From contig JBEVVR010000004.1 in the NCBI GenBank assembly GCA_040507035.1, forward strand, positions 62,001-126,000: a stretch of 64,000 bases of DNA, written 5' to 3'. The position numbers and the translations under genes were made by a program. The notes below the pieces were generated by a model that was given only the letters and a program-made list of their open reading frames with translations, had not been told where the DNA came from and did no database searches. Origin of the DNA: Thiodiazotropha sp040507035. Its GTDB lineage: Bacteria > Pseudomonadota > Gammaproteobacteria > Chromatiales > Chromatiaceae. Position 1 is the stretch's first letter. Each line of letters begins with the position of its first letter. Of this stretch, positions 26,882 through 35,710 are shown piece by piece.

Positions 26882-27697
26882 TCAACGCTGACAAAGCGGA
26901 CAGTAGAAGCTGGAGCGCTGGGCAATGGTCTTGCTGCGAATCGGGTTGCCGCAGTCTGGACAGGGTTCTCCGTCTCGGCCGTAGACCCTCAAGGATTGTA
27001 CGAAGTAGCCGGGTTTGCCATCCTCATTGAGGAAATCCCGCAGGGTGGTGCCGCCTTGGGCGATCGCCTCGGTGAGGACCTTGCGAATCTCTTCAGCCAG
27101 TCTTCGATAGCGTTGGATCGAGATCCGGTTGCTGGGGCGGCTGGGATGGATGGCAGCGCGGAAGAGGGATTCGCAGGCGTAGATGTTGCCGACGCCGACC
27201 ACGGTTTTGCTGTCCATTATCAGTTGTTTGATCGTGGTGCGACGGTTTTTGCCACGGGCATGAAGATAGTCGCCGTCAAACACTTCACCAAGGGGTTCCG
27301 GGCCGAGGCCGGCAAGCAGGGGGTGGGTCATTTCCGGTTGATCGGTCCAGAGCACAGCACCGAAGCGGCGGGGATCACGTAGCCTGAGCAGACTGCCATT
27401 GCCAAACTGTAAGTCGAAATGGTCGTGCTTTTGCGCTGCTGTCCCTGCATTGACAATACGCAGACTGCCGGACATCCCCAGGTGCATAATCAGGGTGCCG
27501 TTGTGCAAGGCCAGCAATAGGTATTTACCCCGCCTGGAAACCGATAGCAGCTTACGCCCCTTCAACAGCTGTGGAAGAGTTCCGGGAATGGGCCAGCGCA
27601 AACGGGGCTGACGGATAACGACCCGATCTATCCGTTGTCCCTCGATGTGGGGAGCTATTCCCCGGCGTGTGGTTTCGACCTCTGGCAGTTCAGGCAT
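26882..27697 (-). CDS. mutM: Formamidopyrimidine-DNA glycosylase
   Basis: A 271-residue bifunctional glycosylase/AP lyase removing 8-oxoguanine and formamidopyrimidines. It starts with the catalytic N-terminus MPELPEVETTRRGI (Pro2 and Glu3), has HLGMSGSLRI, the helix-two-turn-helix GVGNIYACESLFRA, and ends in a zinc finger CPDCGNPI followed by FYCPLCQR. The length is standard. It is separated by only 2 bp from the DUF4340-like gene, so it probably belongs to the same transcript as the Gld-type exporter genes. Confidence 0.96.
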   Translation of the reverse strand: MPELPEVETTRRGIAPHIEGQRIDRVVIRQPRLRWPIPGTLPQLLKGRKLLSVSRRGKYLLLALHNGTLIMHLGMSGSLRIVNAGTAAQKHDHFDLQFGNGSLLRLRDPRRFGAVLWTDQPEMTHPLLAGLGPEPLGEVFDGDYLHARGKNRRTTIKQLIMDSKTVVGVGNIYACESLFRAAIHPSRPSNRISIQRYRRLAEEIRKVLTEAIAQGGTTLRDFLNEDGKPGYFVQSLRVYGRDGEPCPDCGNPIRSKTIAQRSSFYCPLCQR

Positions 27698-27699
27698 GG

Positions 27700-28185
27700 T
27701 CAGGGGTGTTGTGTGGATTCTGCCAGCCAGGCTTGTGGTGGCGCGGTGAGGTGGTGGTAGAAGCCATCAGCGATCAGATGTATCTCCCCTGCATAGTGAA
27801 CATATCGCCAGCCATTGAGGGGATCGTTGTCGCCGAACATCAGGGTTGCATCATCGAGTCTCATCACCAGAGGAGCGGGCTTTAAACCATAGGGCTGCAG
27901 ATCGTCGGGGGCGGAGAATCGGCGCAGGCTGGGGGTTTTGCAGATCTTCAGCAGCTGCCTGACCCGGGACTGATCGGCGACTTTGTTACCACTCATCCAT
28001 TGCTCTTGGAAGCGCATCAAGGCGATCTCTCGTCCATGCAGATCGTTTATGGTGATACGCCTGATCTGTTTTGGATCGAGCTGGGTGAGGGCGGGCAGCG
28101 GCGCGGGTTGCGACCACCACAGCAGCAGGCCCAGGAGGCCGACGACCACTATCAGCAGCAGGTTTATGCCGAACCTTTTATGCAT
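27700..28185 (-). CDS. DUF4340-like membrane-anchored protein
   Basis: A 161-residue protein with an N-terminal signal anchor (residues 7-25) and a periplasmic domain containing ITINDLHGREIALMRFQEQW and LKPAPLVMRLDDATLMFGD, resembling DUF4340 proteins that accompany Gld-type ABC exporters. The gene is 2 bp from the GldG-like gene before it and 2 bp from mutM after it. The function is not known; it may be an accessory subunit of the exporter. Confidence 0.65.
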   Translation of the reverse strand: MHKRFGINLLLIVVVGLLGLLLWWSQPAPLPALTQLDPKQIRRITINDLHGREIALMRFQEQWMSGNKVADQSRVRQLLKICKTPSLRRFSAPDDLQPYGLKPAPLVMRLDDATLMFGDNDPLNGWRYVHYAGEIHLIADGFYHHLTAPPQAWLAESTQHP

Positions 28186-28187
28186 AC

Positions 28188-29522
28188 CTAGGCCCGATTC
28201 CGTCGCCAGGCGATGATGACGCCTGTGGCGAACAGCAGCAGCGGAAGCAGGATCAGGGAACCGAGACCGATAGTGCCAATAGCCAGCTTTGAGAGCTGGA
28301 GCTCGTGGTCGCTGGCTTGGGGGGCAGGTATGCCGACCATCTTGTCATCACCCACCAGCCAGCGGAACAGGGATAGCCCAAGTTCGAGATTGCCGGCATT
28401 GTTGAGGTAGCTGTTGGCGATGAAGTCGCCGTCGCCGATGACGATGATACGCTGCTGCTTGTTGTTCTGCTGCCGGCTGAGGGCGATACCGATAGTCAGC
28501 GGTCCCGCCTCTTCGCCAGCCAGCGGGTCACGTTCAATCTCGCCGCTCAATGGTCCAGTTTCGTTCCAACTCTTTTCCAATGTCTGTAATAACGGGGTTA
28601 TTTGCCACCCCTTTGGATCCGTGGTGTCGAGTGCCGCCGTCTGGGGGAACAAGGTGAGCAGGTTGAATCCCCTGGTTGCGTCGTGATCGGAGTATTCGGG
28701 GACCACAGCGATGGCCGGGTTATCTATTCCCAATGCCTTTACGTTGGCATCCACCACCGTGCCGGGCAACTGTTCGATAGGGAGCAATTGCCGCATCAAT
28801 TCCTCCAGGATCCAGTTATCCGGGTCGCTCAACAACAACAGATTGCCCCCCCTCGCGATATAGTCGGACAGACGTTCGATCTCACCCGACAGCAAGGGTC
28901 TCAGGGGAGTGGCGATCAACAACAGCGCGGTGTTGTCGGGAGGTGCCTGGTTGGTGGCAAGGTCGAGCCCCGCAATATGGTAACCCTGTTGCTTGAGGGA
29001 TTTGCCGAAATCCCCAAGGTCGTGGTTGGCCCTGCCGCTGAGATCGCGCTCGCCATGACCGACCAGCCCCGCTATCCAATGGGTGTTCTCCCGGCTCAGG
29101 CGCAGGATGGCATTGGTGAACTGCTCTTCATCGACTTTTTGGATTCGCTCTTCCCGCCCTTTATAGCTCAACAGGATCTCTCCGGAGAGACTGATGCCTT
29201 GACGACGGGTCTCATCCGGGCGGCGTAGCGGATCGATGAATAGCAGATCGATGTTTGGCTTATGGTGCTGATAACGGGCCACAAAGCGCTTGATGCGATC
29301 ACGCAGTTTGGTGGTTTCACCCACATAGGCCGTCACCGTCAGCTGCTCCGGTAGACGTTGCAGAATCTCGATACTGACAGGATCGAGACTGTTGCTGCCG
29401 CCATGGGTCCAGTCCCACTGGGTGTCAAATCGATTGCTCAGCCAGGCGAGTAAAACCACCACAACCACCATCAGCAGGTGAAACAGCAGGTCGTTGAGAC
29501 GGGAAACGATCCAGGAAATCAT
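28188..29522 (-). CDS. GldG-family ABC transporter auxiliary protein
   Basis: A 444-residue protein with one N-terminal membrane segment (about 8-30), a large periplasmic domain and one C-terminal membrane segment (about 412-436, ending AWRRNRA). The segments LPEQLTVTAYVGE, LLFIDPLRRPDE and GGNLLLLSDPD are typical of the GldG/ABC-type uncharacterised transport family (DUF4350/ABC_transp_aux). It works with the permease and ATPase genes next to it; the 4-bp overlap with the permease gene suggests coupled translation. Gld-type systems serve gliding in Bacteroidetes, but in proteobacteria the substrate is unknown. Confidence 0.8.
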   Translation of the reverse strand: MISWIVSRLNDLLFHLLMVVVVVLLAWLSNRFDTQWDWTHGGSNSLDPVSIEILQRLPEQLTVTAYVGETTKLRDRIKRFVARYQHHKPNIDLLFIDPLRRPDETRRQGISLSGEILLSYKGREERIQKVDEEQFTNAILRLSRENTHWIAGLVGHGERDLSGRANHDLGDFGKSLKQQGYHIAGLDLATNQAPPDNTALLLIATPLRPLLSGEIERLSDYIARGGNLLLLSDPDNWILEELMRQLLPIEQLPGTVVDANVKALGIDNPAIAVVPEYSDHDATRGFNLLTLFPQTAALDTTDPKGWQITPLLQTLEKSWNETGPLSGEIERDPLAGEEAGPLTIGIALSRQQNNKQQRIIVIGDGDFIANSYLNNAGNLELGLSLFRWLVGDDKMVGIPAPQASDHELQLSKLAIGTIGLGSLILLPLLLFATGVIIAWRRNRA

Positions 29523-30244
29523 CCGCTACGCCTCTTATCGAGTCTGTAGAGGGCAAGTCCGAGAAACAAGCTCATCAGTATCAGGAAGTAGGCCAGATCG
29601 CTGATCCGCACCAGACCGAGCTGGAGATCGAGGTAGTGGGATGGCCATGCCAGCCAGTGAATGAAGCTTCCGCTCTCGGTATTTTGATCGAGCAGTGAAA
29701 TCAACAGCAGCAGGCCATAGCTCCCCGCGGCGGCAATTCCAGGATTTTCATTGAGGGTCGAAAAATAGAGCCCGATTGCGGTGAACAGAGCACTGAGCAG
29801 AAACAGCCCGAGGCTGGCGGCAAGGAGCAGTCCGTAATCGAGCTCAGTGCCGATGCAGAGGCTGAGACAGAGCAGCAAGGGCATCAGGGTGAACAGCAGC
29901 TGAAAGATAAGTATGCCGAGGAACTTGCCTGACAAGATAGTGATATTGGCGAGTGGCGCACTGCTCAGCAGGGCGTAGCTGCCGTTGCGAAACGCCTCAC
30001 TGAAGCTGCGGATGGTAAGAATCGGGGTAATGATCAGAATCAGCACCGAGGCGAGCCCGAACAGTTGTAGTCCCAGATGGTGGCTCAACCCAAGGCTGCG
30101 GTTGGAGGGCTGCATGCCGCTGAAGATCTCCAGGGTGGCGAGAAACTGCCAGCTCAGCAGGCACAGGCTGAGACCCAGGACAGTCCAGGCCAGCGGGGTG
30201 CGCATCAAACGCCGCCACTCCATCCAGGCCAGATAAGCGGTCAT
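29519..30244 (-). CDS. ABC-2 type permease
   Basis: A 241-residue integral membrane protein with six predicted hydrophobic helices (for example LAWTVLGLSLCLLSW, VLILIITPILTI and LFTLMPLLLCLSL). The pattern ILTIRSFSEAFRNGSYALL is typical of GldF-like ABC-2 permeases. It overlaps the ATPase gene before it and the GldG-like gene after it by 4 bp each, a compact exporter operon of ATPase, permease and auxiliary subunit. Confidence 0.85.
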   Translation of the reverse strand: MTAYLAWMEWRRLMRTPLAWTVLGLSLCLLSWQFLATLEIFSGMQPSNRSLGLSHHLGLQLFGLASVLILIITPILTIRSFSEAFRNGSYALLSSAPLANITILSGKFLGILIFQLLFTLMPLLLCLSLCIGTELDYGLLLAASLGLFLLSALFTAIGLYFSTLNENPGIAAAGSYGLLLLISLLDQNTESGSFIHWLAWPSHYLDLQLGLVRISDLAYFLILMSLFLGLALYRLDKRRSG

Positions 30245-31152
30245 GAGAGCCCTCCGGTGGTGGCCTGAATATAGAGCTGCTCCAGGCTGAGCCTCTCCGC
30301 TTTCAATTCAACCAATCCCCATCCTCGGGCCACGATCTGTTGAGACAGGTCACTGGCTTGGTAACCTGTCGCCAGGGTGATGCGATAGCTATCGGTGTGC
30401 AGTTGCTCGGCTGCAGCCACTGCGTTCAATTCGGTTATTGCCTCTACAGCCTGCTGCTGTTCCAGGCCGACGCGATAGCAGGTTTGCTGGGGTGGGGTTA
30501 TCTCCCCGCTATAGACACTCTTTCCCTGCTGCAGAATGGTGACCCGGTTACAACTGGCCTCTATCTCCGGCAGTATGTGGCTGGAGAGGATCACCCCTCT
30601 ATGTTGCGCCAGCTCCTGGATCAATTCACGCACCTGTCGGATCTGTACCGGGTCCAGGCCGTCAGTGGGCTCATCGAGGATGATCACCCTGGGATTGTGG
30701 ATGATCGCCTGGGCCAGGCCGACACGTTGCTGGAATCCCTTGGAAAGTTTGCGTATCAGACGTCTTCCCGTCTGCTCCAGGCCACAGCGCTGCTTGGCCT
30801 GTTCTCGGGCCTGTTGCACCTGGTTTCGCTTCAGGCCTCGCAGGTGGGCACAGTCCCAGAGGAACTCATCCACAGTCTGCTCCCGGTGCAGGGGGGGGCG
30901 CTCCGGGAGATAGCCGATGAAACGCTTGGCATGAATAGAGCGTTTGAGCAGATCCTCACCACAGATATTGATCCGCCCGCCACTGGGCGCAAGGTCGCCG
31001 CAGAGCATGCGCATGATGGTCGATTTACCCGCACCATTGGGGCCAAGCAGTCCAAGAATGTCGCCCTGCCGCAACTGCAGATCGATAGGCTGCACCACCG
31101 CCGTACCACCAAAGTGACGACTCAGCTGGGTTGTTGTTAAAAGTTCGGGCAT
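30241..31152 (-). CDS. ABC transporter ATP-binding protein
   Basis: From the ATG at 31150-31152 the protein has 303 residues. The frame is open to 31245, but the extra 31 codons lack ABC-type sequence, while AGGTG sits just upstream of the chosen start. Motifs: Walker A GPNGAGKST, signature LSKGFQQRVGLAQAI, Walker B VIILDEPTDGL, and the H-loop in GVILSSHIL. The C-terminal extension (about 215-303) matches GldA-type ATPases. It drives the adjacent ABC-2 permease. Confidence 0.9.
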   Translation of the reverse strand: MPELLTTTQLSRHFGGTAVVQPIDLQLRQGDILGLLGPNGAGKSTIMRMLCGDLAPSGGRINICGEDLLKRSIHAKRFIGYLPERPPLHREQTVDEFLWDCAHLRGLKRNQVQQAREQAKQRCGLEQTGRRLIRKLSKGFQQRVGLAQAIIHNPRVIILDEPTDGLDPVQIRQVRELIQELAQHRGVILSSHILPEIEASCNRVTILQQGKSVYSGEITPPQQTCYRVGLEQQQAVEAITELNAVAAAEQLHTDSYRITLATGYQASDLSQQIVARGWGLVELKAERLSLEQLYIQATTGGLS

Positions 31153-31435
31153 CGACACCTGCAAAGTGGCATGGCATTCAGCATAGGGTAAAAAGCCTTG
31201 ATGGCAGAGACTTGCCAAACATATCACCCTCTGTCCCCTATGCAAGACTCAGCGTTTGAACTGATCCGCAAATCATACTCGTGGCTGCAGATCTATTAAA
31301 CGTTAAAGGTTGTTTTGTGTTGAAATTTCCGCCAGTCACCGCACATTCCCGCAAATGGTATGATGATCTGTCTAAACGCATAGATGCTGTTTGGCATTAA
31401 TTGATGGCTTGTCTTGATAAAGAGGTGAATGGTTG

Positions 31436-33445
31436 ATGAGCGACGATGATCGCCAGCTTGGAATGGGTTATCTGCTGGGGATCGATACTGGAGGTACCTT
31501 CACCGATTTCGTCCTCTATCACGCCGGCAGAATGCGTATACACAAAGTACTGTCGACACCTCATGCCCCCGAGCTGGCGATATTGCAGGGTATAGGGGAG
31601 CTGGGTCTGGATAGCGAGGGTTTGGTCATCGTGCACGGCTCTACCGTCGCCACCAATGCCGCCCTGGAGGGGAAAGGGGTGCACACCCTCTACATCGGCA
31701 ATCGTGGTCTCCAGGACATCCTGAGTATTGGCCGCCAGGCCCGCAGGGAGCTCTACAATCTGCAACCAGAGGCGCTGGCCGCACCCGTGGCGGCCGACGA
31801 TTGTCTACAGACCGGTGGTCGCCTCGATAGTCGGGGAGGCGTGGTAGAGCCACTCACCGCTGAAGATCTGGAGGCGCTGCAGCGAGAGATTGCCCGGCGG
31901 CGCCCCAAGGCCGTCGCCATCAACCTGTTGTTCAGCTATCTCGATCATGGCTTTGAAAAAGCGATCGAGGCGGTGATCCCGGAGGGGATCTTCTGTTCTC
32001 GTTCCTCCGCCGTGCTCCCGGCCAGTGGCGAGTATGAGCGCGGCATAGCCACCTGGCTAAACAGTTGGGTGGGACCGCTGGTCGCCGGTTATATCGAGCG
32101 TATGAGGTTAGGCCTAAGCGGTGCCCGTCTTTCGGTCATGCAGAGTTCCGGGGAGGCGATCGCCGCTGAGCAGGCCGCCCGGGAGGCGGTGCGGATGCTG
32201 CTATCAGGCCCCGCGGGGGGGCTGGTCGGGGCCGGTTTTGTGGCCGCGGCATCCCAGCGTAGGCAGCTGTTGACCCTCGATATGGGCGGAACCTCCACCG
32301 ACGTGGCGCTGATCGACGGCAAGCCCAGACTCACCCGGGAGGGTCGTATTGGTCCCTGGCCGGTGGCCGTGCCGATGGTGGATATGCATACAATCGGTGC
32401 GGGGGGCGGTTCCCTCGCCTGGGTGGACGCGGGGGGCATGCTCCGGGTGGGACCGGAGTCCGCCGGCGCCGATCCCGGACCGGCCTGCTATGGGCGGGGT
32501 GGCAGGGAGGTGACGGTCACCGATGCCAACCTGGTGCTCGGCCGCTTACGCAGCAGTGCCTTTCTCGGTGGGCGCATGCAGCTCGATCCAGAGGCGGCAA
32601 ATCAGGCGATGGGGCGCTTGGCCGAGCGCTTGTCACTCTCCCTTGAGCAGGCAGCGGAGGGGGTGATTCGGGTTGCCAACGAACATATGGCCCGGGCGCT
32701 ACGGGTGATCTCCATCGAACGGGGCGTCGATCCCCGGGGATATACCCTGGTCTCCTTCGGTGGCGCCGGAGGCCTCCATGTCTGCGCCCTGGCCGATGCC
32801 TTGGGTATCTCTTCTGCGCTGGTGCCGGTGAATGCGGGGGTTCTTTCGGCACTGGGAATGCTGGCCACCCGGCCGGGTCGTCAGCTGGTGCACGCCCATC
32901 TCGGGCTGCTCGAGAAGATCAGCGACAGCGAACTGGAAGCGGCTTTTTCACGGCTTGCCAGGGGTGGCATCGAGACCCTTGTGGAGGAGGGTCTGGATGA
33001 GGAGCAGATCGAGGCGGACTATGCCCTTGATCTCCGCTATCTGGGACAATCCTATACCCTTGGCGTCTCCTGGCATACCCTCTCCCAGGCCGAAGAGGCG
33101 TTTCACCGCCTGCATGAATCGCGCTACGGCCACCGCATGCAGGCACCGGTGGAGCTGGTCAATCTGCGGGTTGCCCTGCACGGGCCTGAGACTGCGATTG
33201 CGTTGAATCGGCCCCAAGGCACCCGCCCGGTCGAGGCCTGTGAGCTACTCAGGGTCTGGGGTGTGGACTCACCCGTAGCTCGCTATGAGCGCTCGCAACT
33301 GGCCGAGGGAGAGGTGATTTCAGGGCCTGCACTGATTACCGAGATGGCATCCACTACCTGGCTGGCCCCCGGTTGGCAATGTTGTTCGGATAGTGCCGGC
33401 AATCTGCTGCTCGATAAGCCTGCGGATGACCTAAGCATGGATTGA
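31436..33445 (+). CDS. Hydantoinase A / 5-oxoprolinase-family protein
   Basis: From ATG 31436 the protein has 669 residues; a TTG one codon upstream is possible. N-terminal half: GIDTGGTFTDFVL and VHGSTVATNAALEGKG (phosphate-binding actin-like fold). Middle: LDMGGTSTDVALIDG, GAGGGSLAWVD and GPESAGADPGPACYGRGG, and C-terminal domain with LRYLGQSYTL. These are the landmarks of HyuA-type ATP-dependent hydantoinases and the HyuA-like half of 5-oxoprolinase. The partner HyuB gene is not adjacent, so activity and substrate are uncertain. The gene is convergent with rpmG and shares the hairpin terminator between them. Confidence 0.9.
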   Translation: MSDDDRQLGMGYLLGIDTGGTFTDFVLYHAGRMRIHKVLSTPHAPELAILQGIGELGLDSEGLVIVHGSTVATNAALEGKGVHTLYIGNRGLQDILSIGRQARRELYNLQPEALAAPVAADDCLQTGGRLDSRGGVVEPLTAEDLEALQREIARRRPKAVAINLLFSYLDHGFEKAIEAVIPEGIFCSRSSAVLPASGEYERGIATWLNSWVGPLVAGYIERMRLGLSGARLSVMQSSGEAIAAEQAAREAVRMLLSGPAGGLVGAGFVAAASQRRQLLTLDMGGTSTDVALIDGKPRLTREGRIGPWPVAVPMVDMHTIGAGGGSLAWVDAGGMLRVGPESAGADPGPACYGRGGREVTVTDANLVLGRLRSSAFLGGRMQLDPEAANQAMGRLAERLSLSLEQAAEGVIRVANEHMARALRVISIERGVDPRGYTLVSFGGAGGLHVCALADALGISSALVPVNAGVLSALGMLATRPGRQLVHAHLGLLEKISDSELEAAFSRLARGGIETLVEEGLDEEQIEADYALDLRYLGQSYTLGVSWHTLSQAEEAFHRLHESRYGHRMQAPVELVNLRVALHGPETAIALNRPQGTRPVEACELLRVWGVDSPVARYERSQLAEGEVISGPALITEMASTTWLAPGWQCCSDSAGNLLLDKPADDLSMD

Positions 33446-33494
33446 GGGGGCAGCCAGATCGGGTGCCATCTTGGGATTCCTATGCTGTGAACAT

Positions 33495-33522
33495 AAAAAA
33501 ACCCGCCGTAGGGCGGGTCTTT
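33495..33522 (-). terminator. Rho-independent terminator of rpmB-rpmG
   Basis: A 7-bp stem (ACCCGCC 33501-33507, GGCGGGT 33512-33518) with a 4-nt loop is followed on the minus strand by a run of seven T. The plus strand has a shorter TCTTTT after the stem, so the hairpin may also stop transcripts from the hydantoinase gene. Confidence 0.85.
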
Positions 33523-33541
33523 TCCAGAGAGTAGCGTCGAT

Positions 33542-33697
33542 CTATTTGATCTTCGACTCCTTGTACATTACATGTTTGCGCACCTTTGGGTCGAACTTCT
33601 TGATCTCCATCTTACCCGGCTGATTACGCTTGTTCTTGGTCGTGGTGTAGAAGTGTCCAGTGCCGGCACTGGAGACGAGTTTGATCTTATCTCGCAT
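33542..33697 (-). CDS. rpmG: 50S ribosomal protein L33
   Basis: A 51-residue protein, MRDKIKLVSSAGTGHFYTTT at the start and KESKIK at the end, typical of L33. The four zinc-binding cysteines of the C+ form are absent, so this is the C- (zinc-independent) paralogue found in most gammaproteobacteria. It lies 17 bp after rpmB and is followed by a strong terminator. Confidence 0.96.
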   Translation of the reverse strand: MRDKIKLVSSAGTGHFYTTTKNKRNQPGKMEIKKFDPKVRKHVMYKESKIK

Positions 33698-33714
33698 GAC
33701 TTTCTGCTCCTGGT

Positions 33715-33951
33715 TTAGACTTTTTCGCCGCGGGCGCGGATATCGGCCAGCACCGAATCTATGCCCTTCTTGTCGATGATGCGCATACCCTTTGAGGATA
33801 GACGAAGACGCACCCAGCGTTTTTCACTCTCCACCCAGAATCTGTGGGTATGCAGATTGGGGAGAAAACGGCGTTTTGTCTTGTTGTGCGCATGGGAGAC
33901 ATTGTTTCCCGTGACCGGGCGCTTGCCGGTTACCTGGCAGACTTTTGACAT
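33715..33951 (-). CDS. rpmB: 50S ribosomal protein L28
   Basis: A 78-residue protein starting MSKVCQVTGKRPVTGNNVSH at the ATG 33949-33951. The frame is open upstream to 34212 but the added 87 codons are not L28 sequence. Family landmarks NKTKRRFLPNLHTHRFW and VRLRLSSKGMRIIDKKG are present. The rpmB-rpmG pair is the normal gammaproteobacterial arrangement. Confidence 0.97.
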   Translation of the reverse strand: MSKVCQVTGKRPVTGNNVSHAHNKTKRRFLPNLHTHRFWVESEKRWVRLRLSSKGMRIIDKKGIDSVLADIRARGEKV

Positions 33952-34096
33952 GGTCAAAACCTCGAAAATTGTTATCCCTGGGTGGGGGAGTTCATTTATC
34001 CCCTGGGCGAAAGGCGCGTATTTATAGCAGAGTGGGGGTGCAGAGGCAAGTGGTGATTGATGGTTGAGCGTCATGTCATGAGTATTAAACCCGGCA

Positions 34097-34194
34097 CTTG
34101 AGGGGGCTCTTTCTCCGACGCCCCAACAGCACATCCCTGTGCTGACGGGGCTTGCGCGGCATCTATGCCGCTGCTCCGAAAGAGCCCCCTCAAG
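34097..34194. repeat. Branched palindromic element (outer 17-bp stem with two inner hairpins)
   Basis: Arms CTTGAGGGGGCTCTTTC (34097-34113) and its exact reverse complement (34178-34194) enclose two further hairpins. One is at 34120-34151 (GCCCC-aa-CAGCACA, loop tccc, TGTGCTG-ac-GGGGC). The other is at 34156-34171 (GCGGCA, loop tcta, TGCCGC). The whole could fold as a three-way junction in RNA or a cruciform in DNA. No coding frame explains it. It lies in the 300-bp gap between rpmB and radC, upstream of rpmB. A dispersed non-autonomous repeat (REP/BIME- or MITE-like) is likely; a structured RNA is possible. Confidence 0.75.
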
Positions 34195-34250
34195 CGCCTC
34201 TGTCGTTGCCACATTCGATGATTTGCGGGAAAGATCTGTAGAATACGAGG

Positions 34251-34925
34251 TTAAATCATCCCCCTTTGCGCCAGTGAAACCGCCTCACCCTCGCCGATCA
34301 CGATATGGTCCAGCACTCGAATCTCCACCAGTGCCAGGGCCTCCTTGAGGCGCAGGGTGATCTGACGGTCGGCCCGGCTCGGCTCGGCGACGCCGGAGGG
34401 GTGGTTGTGGGCGAAGATGAGGGCCGCTGCGTTGTATTCCAGAGCCCGTCTTACCACCTCCCTGGGATGGACGCTGGCGCCGTCGATGGTGCCGCGGAAG
34501 AGCTCTTCATAGCCTAGGATCCGATGGCGGTTGTCGAGAAAAAGGCAGGAAAAGACCTCATAGGGGTAGTGGCGCAGTCTGACCTGCAGGTAATCCTGGG
34601 TCTGCTCCGGACTGGTCAGGCTGTCGCTTGCGGTGAGCTGCTCACCCAGATAGCGCCGTGACATCTCAAGCACCGCCTGTAGCTGGGCATATTTCGCCAC
34701 TCCAAGGCCTTTGCCCCGGCAAAACCTCTGCTGATCGGCAGCGAGTAGATGGCGCAGGCCACCAAAGTCGAGCAGCAGGCTGCGCGCCAGGTCTACCGCG
34801 GTCTGTCCGGCTACACCCGTACGCAAAAAGATGGCCAGCAGCTCCGCGTCGGAGAGTGACTCCGAGCCACGCTGCAGCAGTTTCTCCCTGGGTCGTTCAT
34901 CCAGGGGCCAATCTGTAATCGGCAT
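34251..34925 (-). CDS. radC: RadC family (JAB/MPN domain) protein
   Basis: A 224-residue protein with an N-terminal helix-hairpin-helix part (MPITDWPLDERPREKLLQRG, LSDAELLAIFLRTG) and a C-terminal JAB/MPN domain. The metal motif is visible as FAHNHPSGVAEPSRAD preceded by the glutamate-containing block. The family was named for DNA repair, but a repair role in E. coli was later withdrawn and the biochemical function is unsettled. It stands 32 bp after the DUF3108 gene and may be co-transcribed with it. Confidence 0.93.
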   Translation of the reverse strand: MPITDWPLDERPREKLLQRGSESLSDAELLAIFLRTGVAGQTAVDLARSLLLDFGGLRHLLAADQQRFCRGKGLGVAKYAQLQAVLEMSRRYLGEQLTASDSLTSPEQTQDYLQVRLRHYPYEVFSCLFLDNRHRILGYEELFRGTIDGASVHPREVVRRALEYNAAALIFAHNHPSGVAEPSRADRQITLRLKEALALVEIRVLDHIVIGEGEAVSLAQRGMI

Positions 34926-34957
34926 CCAAGACCTCCTTGTCTGATGCGGGTTTCGGC

Positions 34958-35710
34958 CTACTCGGCCGTTTCATCCAGGCTGATTTTGTCCAACGCCATG
35001 CGGTAGAGTCGTCCTGACTGCTCACGTTCGATGCGAACCGGCAGATAGTCGAGTTGCGGGGCGAACCAGATGGTGTAGTCGGGTTTTCGTGTCCCCTTGC
35101 TGCGCTCAACACGCAAGCAGCGCATCTCGCCGTAGGGGGTGTCGATCTGGTCCTCACCTTCAACGCGAAAGTGATACTGCTTGATCTTTCCCCCATCCGC
35201 CACCTGATAGGTTATCTGCCTCCTGCCCTGGGCGAGGTGCAGACGAACCAACAGCTGTTGGCTGAGTCTGTCCTGGGTCTCCCGCGCAATCGGTTGCGAC
35301 CATCTTACACCGCCGCTGGTGGTGTGTACCTCCCCCGAACCCCAATCAAACTCCAGGCTAGCGGACTCTTCTTCATCGTCCTGATCCCTATAGGAGTAGT
35401 GGCTGGGTTGGATGCTTCCCTGGTGCAGTTCTCCGCGGCTCTCCTCGATCACCTCACCCGCGCTGAACCAGCCAGCCAACATGCCTGGCTGGGTATGGGC
35501 GCGATAGATGTAGGCGCCCTGTTCACTGAGGCTGAACTCGAGACTGAGCTCACCCAGGGGCATCACATTACGTTTAACGCTGAAACTGGCTGAAAAGGGT
35601 TTAAGCTGTAACAGGGTTTCGGCCTGCACTGCGGTGTAGCATATCAGTGCCGTGAACCCTATCAGCCAGCTCATGGGGTATCTGAGCCAAGCCATAGAGT
35701 CTCTACCCAA
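34958..35710 (-). CDS. DUF3108 exported protein
   Basis: A 250-residue protein with a signal peptide (the likely start could be the Met at residue 6; cleavage near VQAET around residue 30). The mature part contains FSASFSVKRNVMPLGELSLEF, SYRDQDDEEESASLEFDW, DRLSQQLLVRLHLAQGR and IWFAPQLDYLPVRIER, as in DUF3108 proteins, which are predicted periplasmic beta-rich proteins of unknown function. It overlaps purN by 8 bp and is found beside purN-purM in many gammaproteobacteria. Confidence 0.85.
   Translation of the reverse strand: MGRDSMAWLRYPMSWLIGFTALICYTAVQAETLLQLKPFSASFSVKRNVMPLGELSLEFSLSEQGAYIYRAHTQPGMLAGWFSAGEVIEESRGELHQGSIQPSHYSYRDQDDEEESASLEFDWGSGEVHTTSGGVRWSQPIARETQDRLSQQLLVRLHLAQGRRQITYQVADGGKIKQYHFRVEGEDQIDTPYGEMRCLRVERSKGTRKPDYTIWFAPQLDYLPVRIEREQSGRLYRMALDKISLDETAE

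Noticed and set aside
31153..31245. N-terminal extension of the ABC ATPase
   Set aside because: The extra 31 codons have no ABC-type sequence and a good ribosome-binding site precedes the internal ATG.
33952..34212. Long N-terminal extension of rpmB
   Set aside because: It runs into the palindromic element and does not resemble L28; the standard 78-residue protein starts at 33951.
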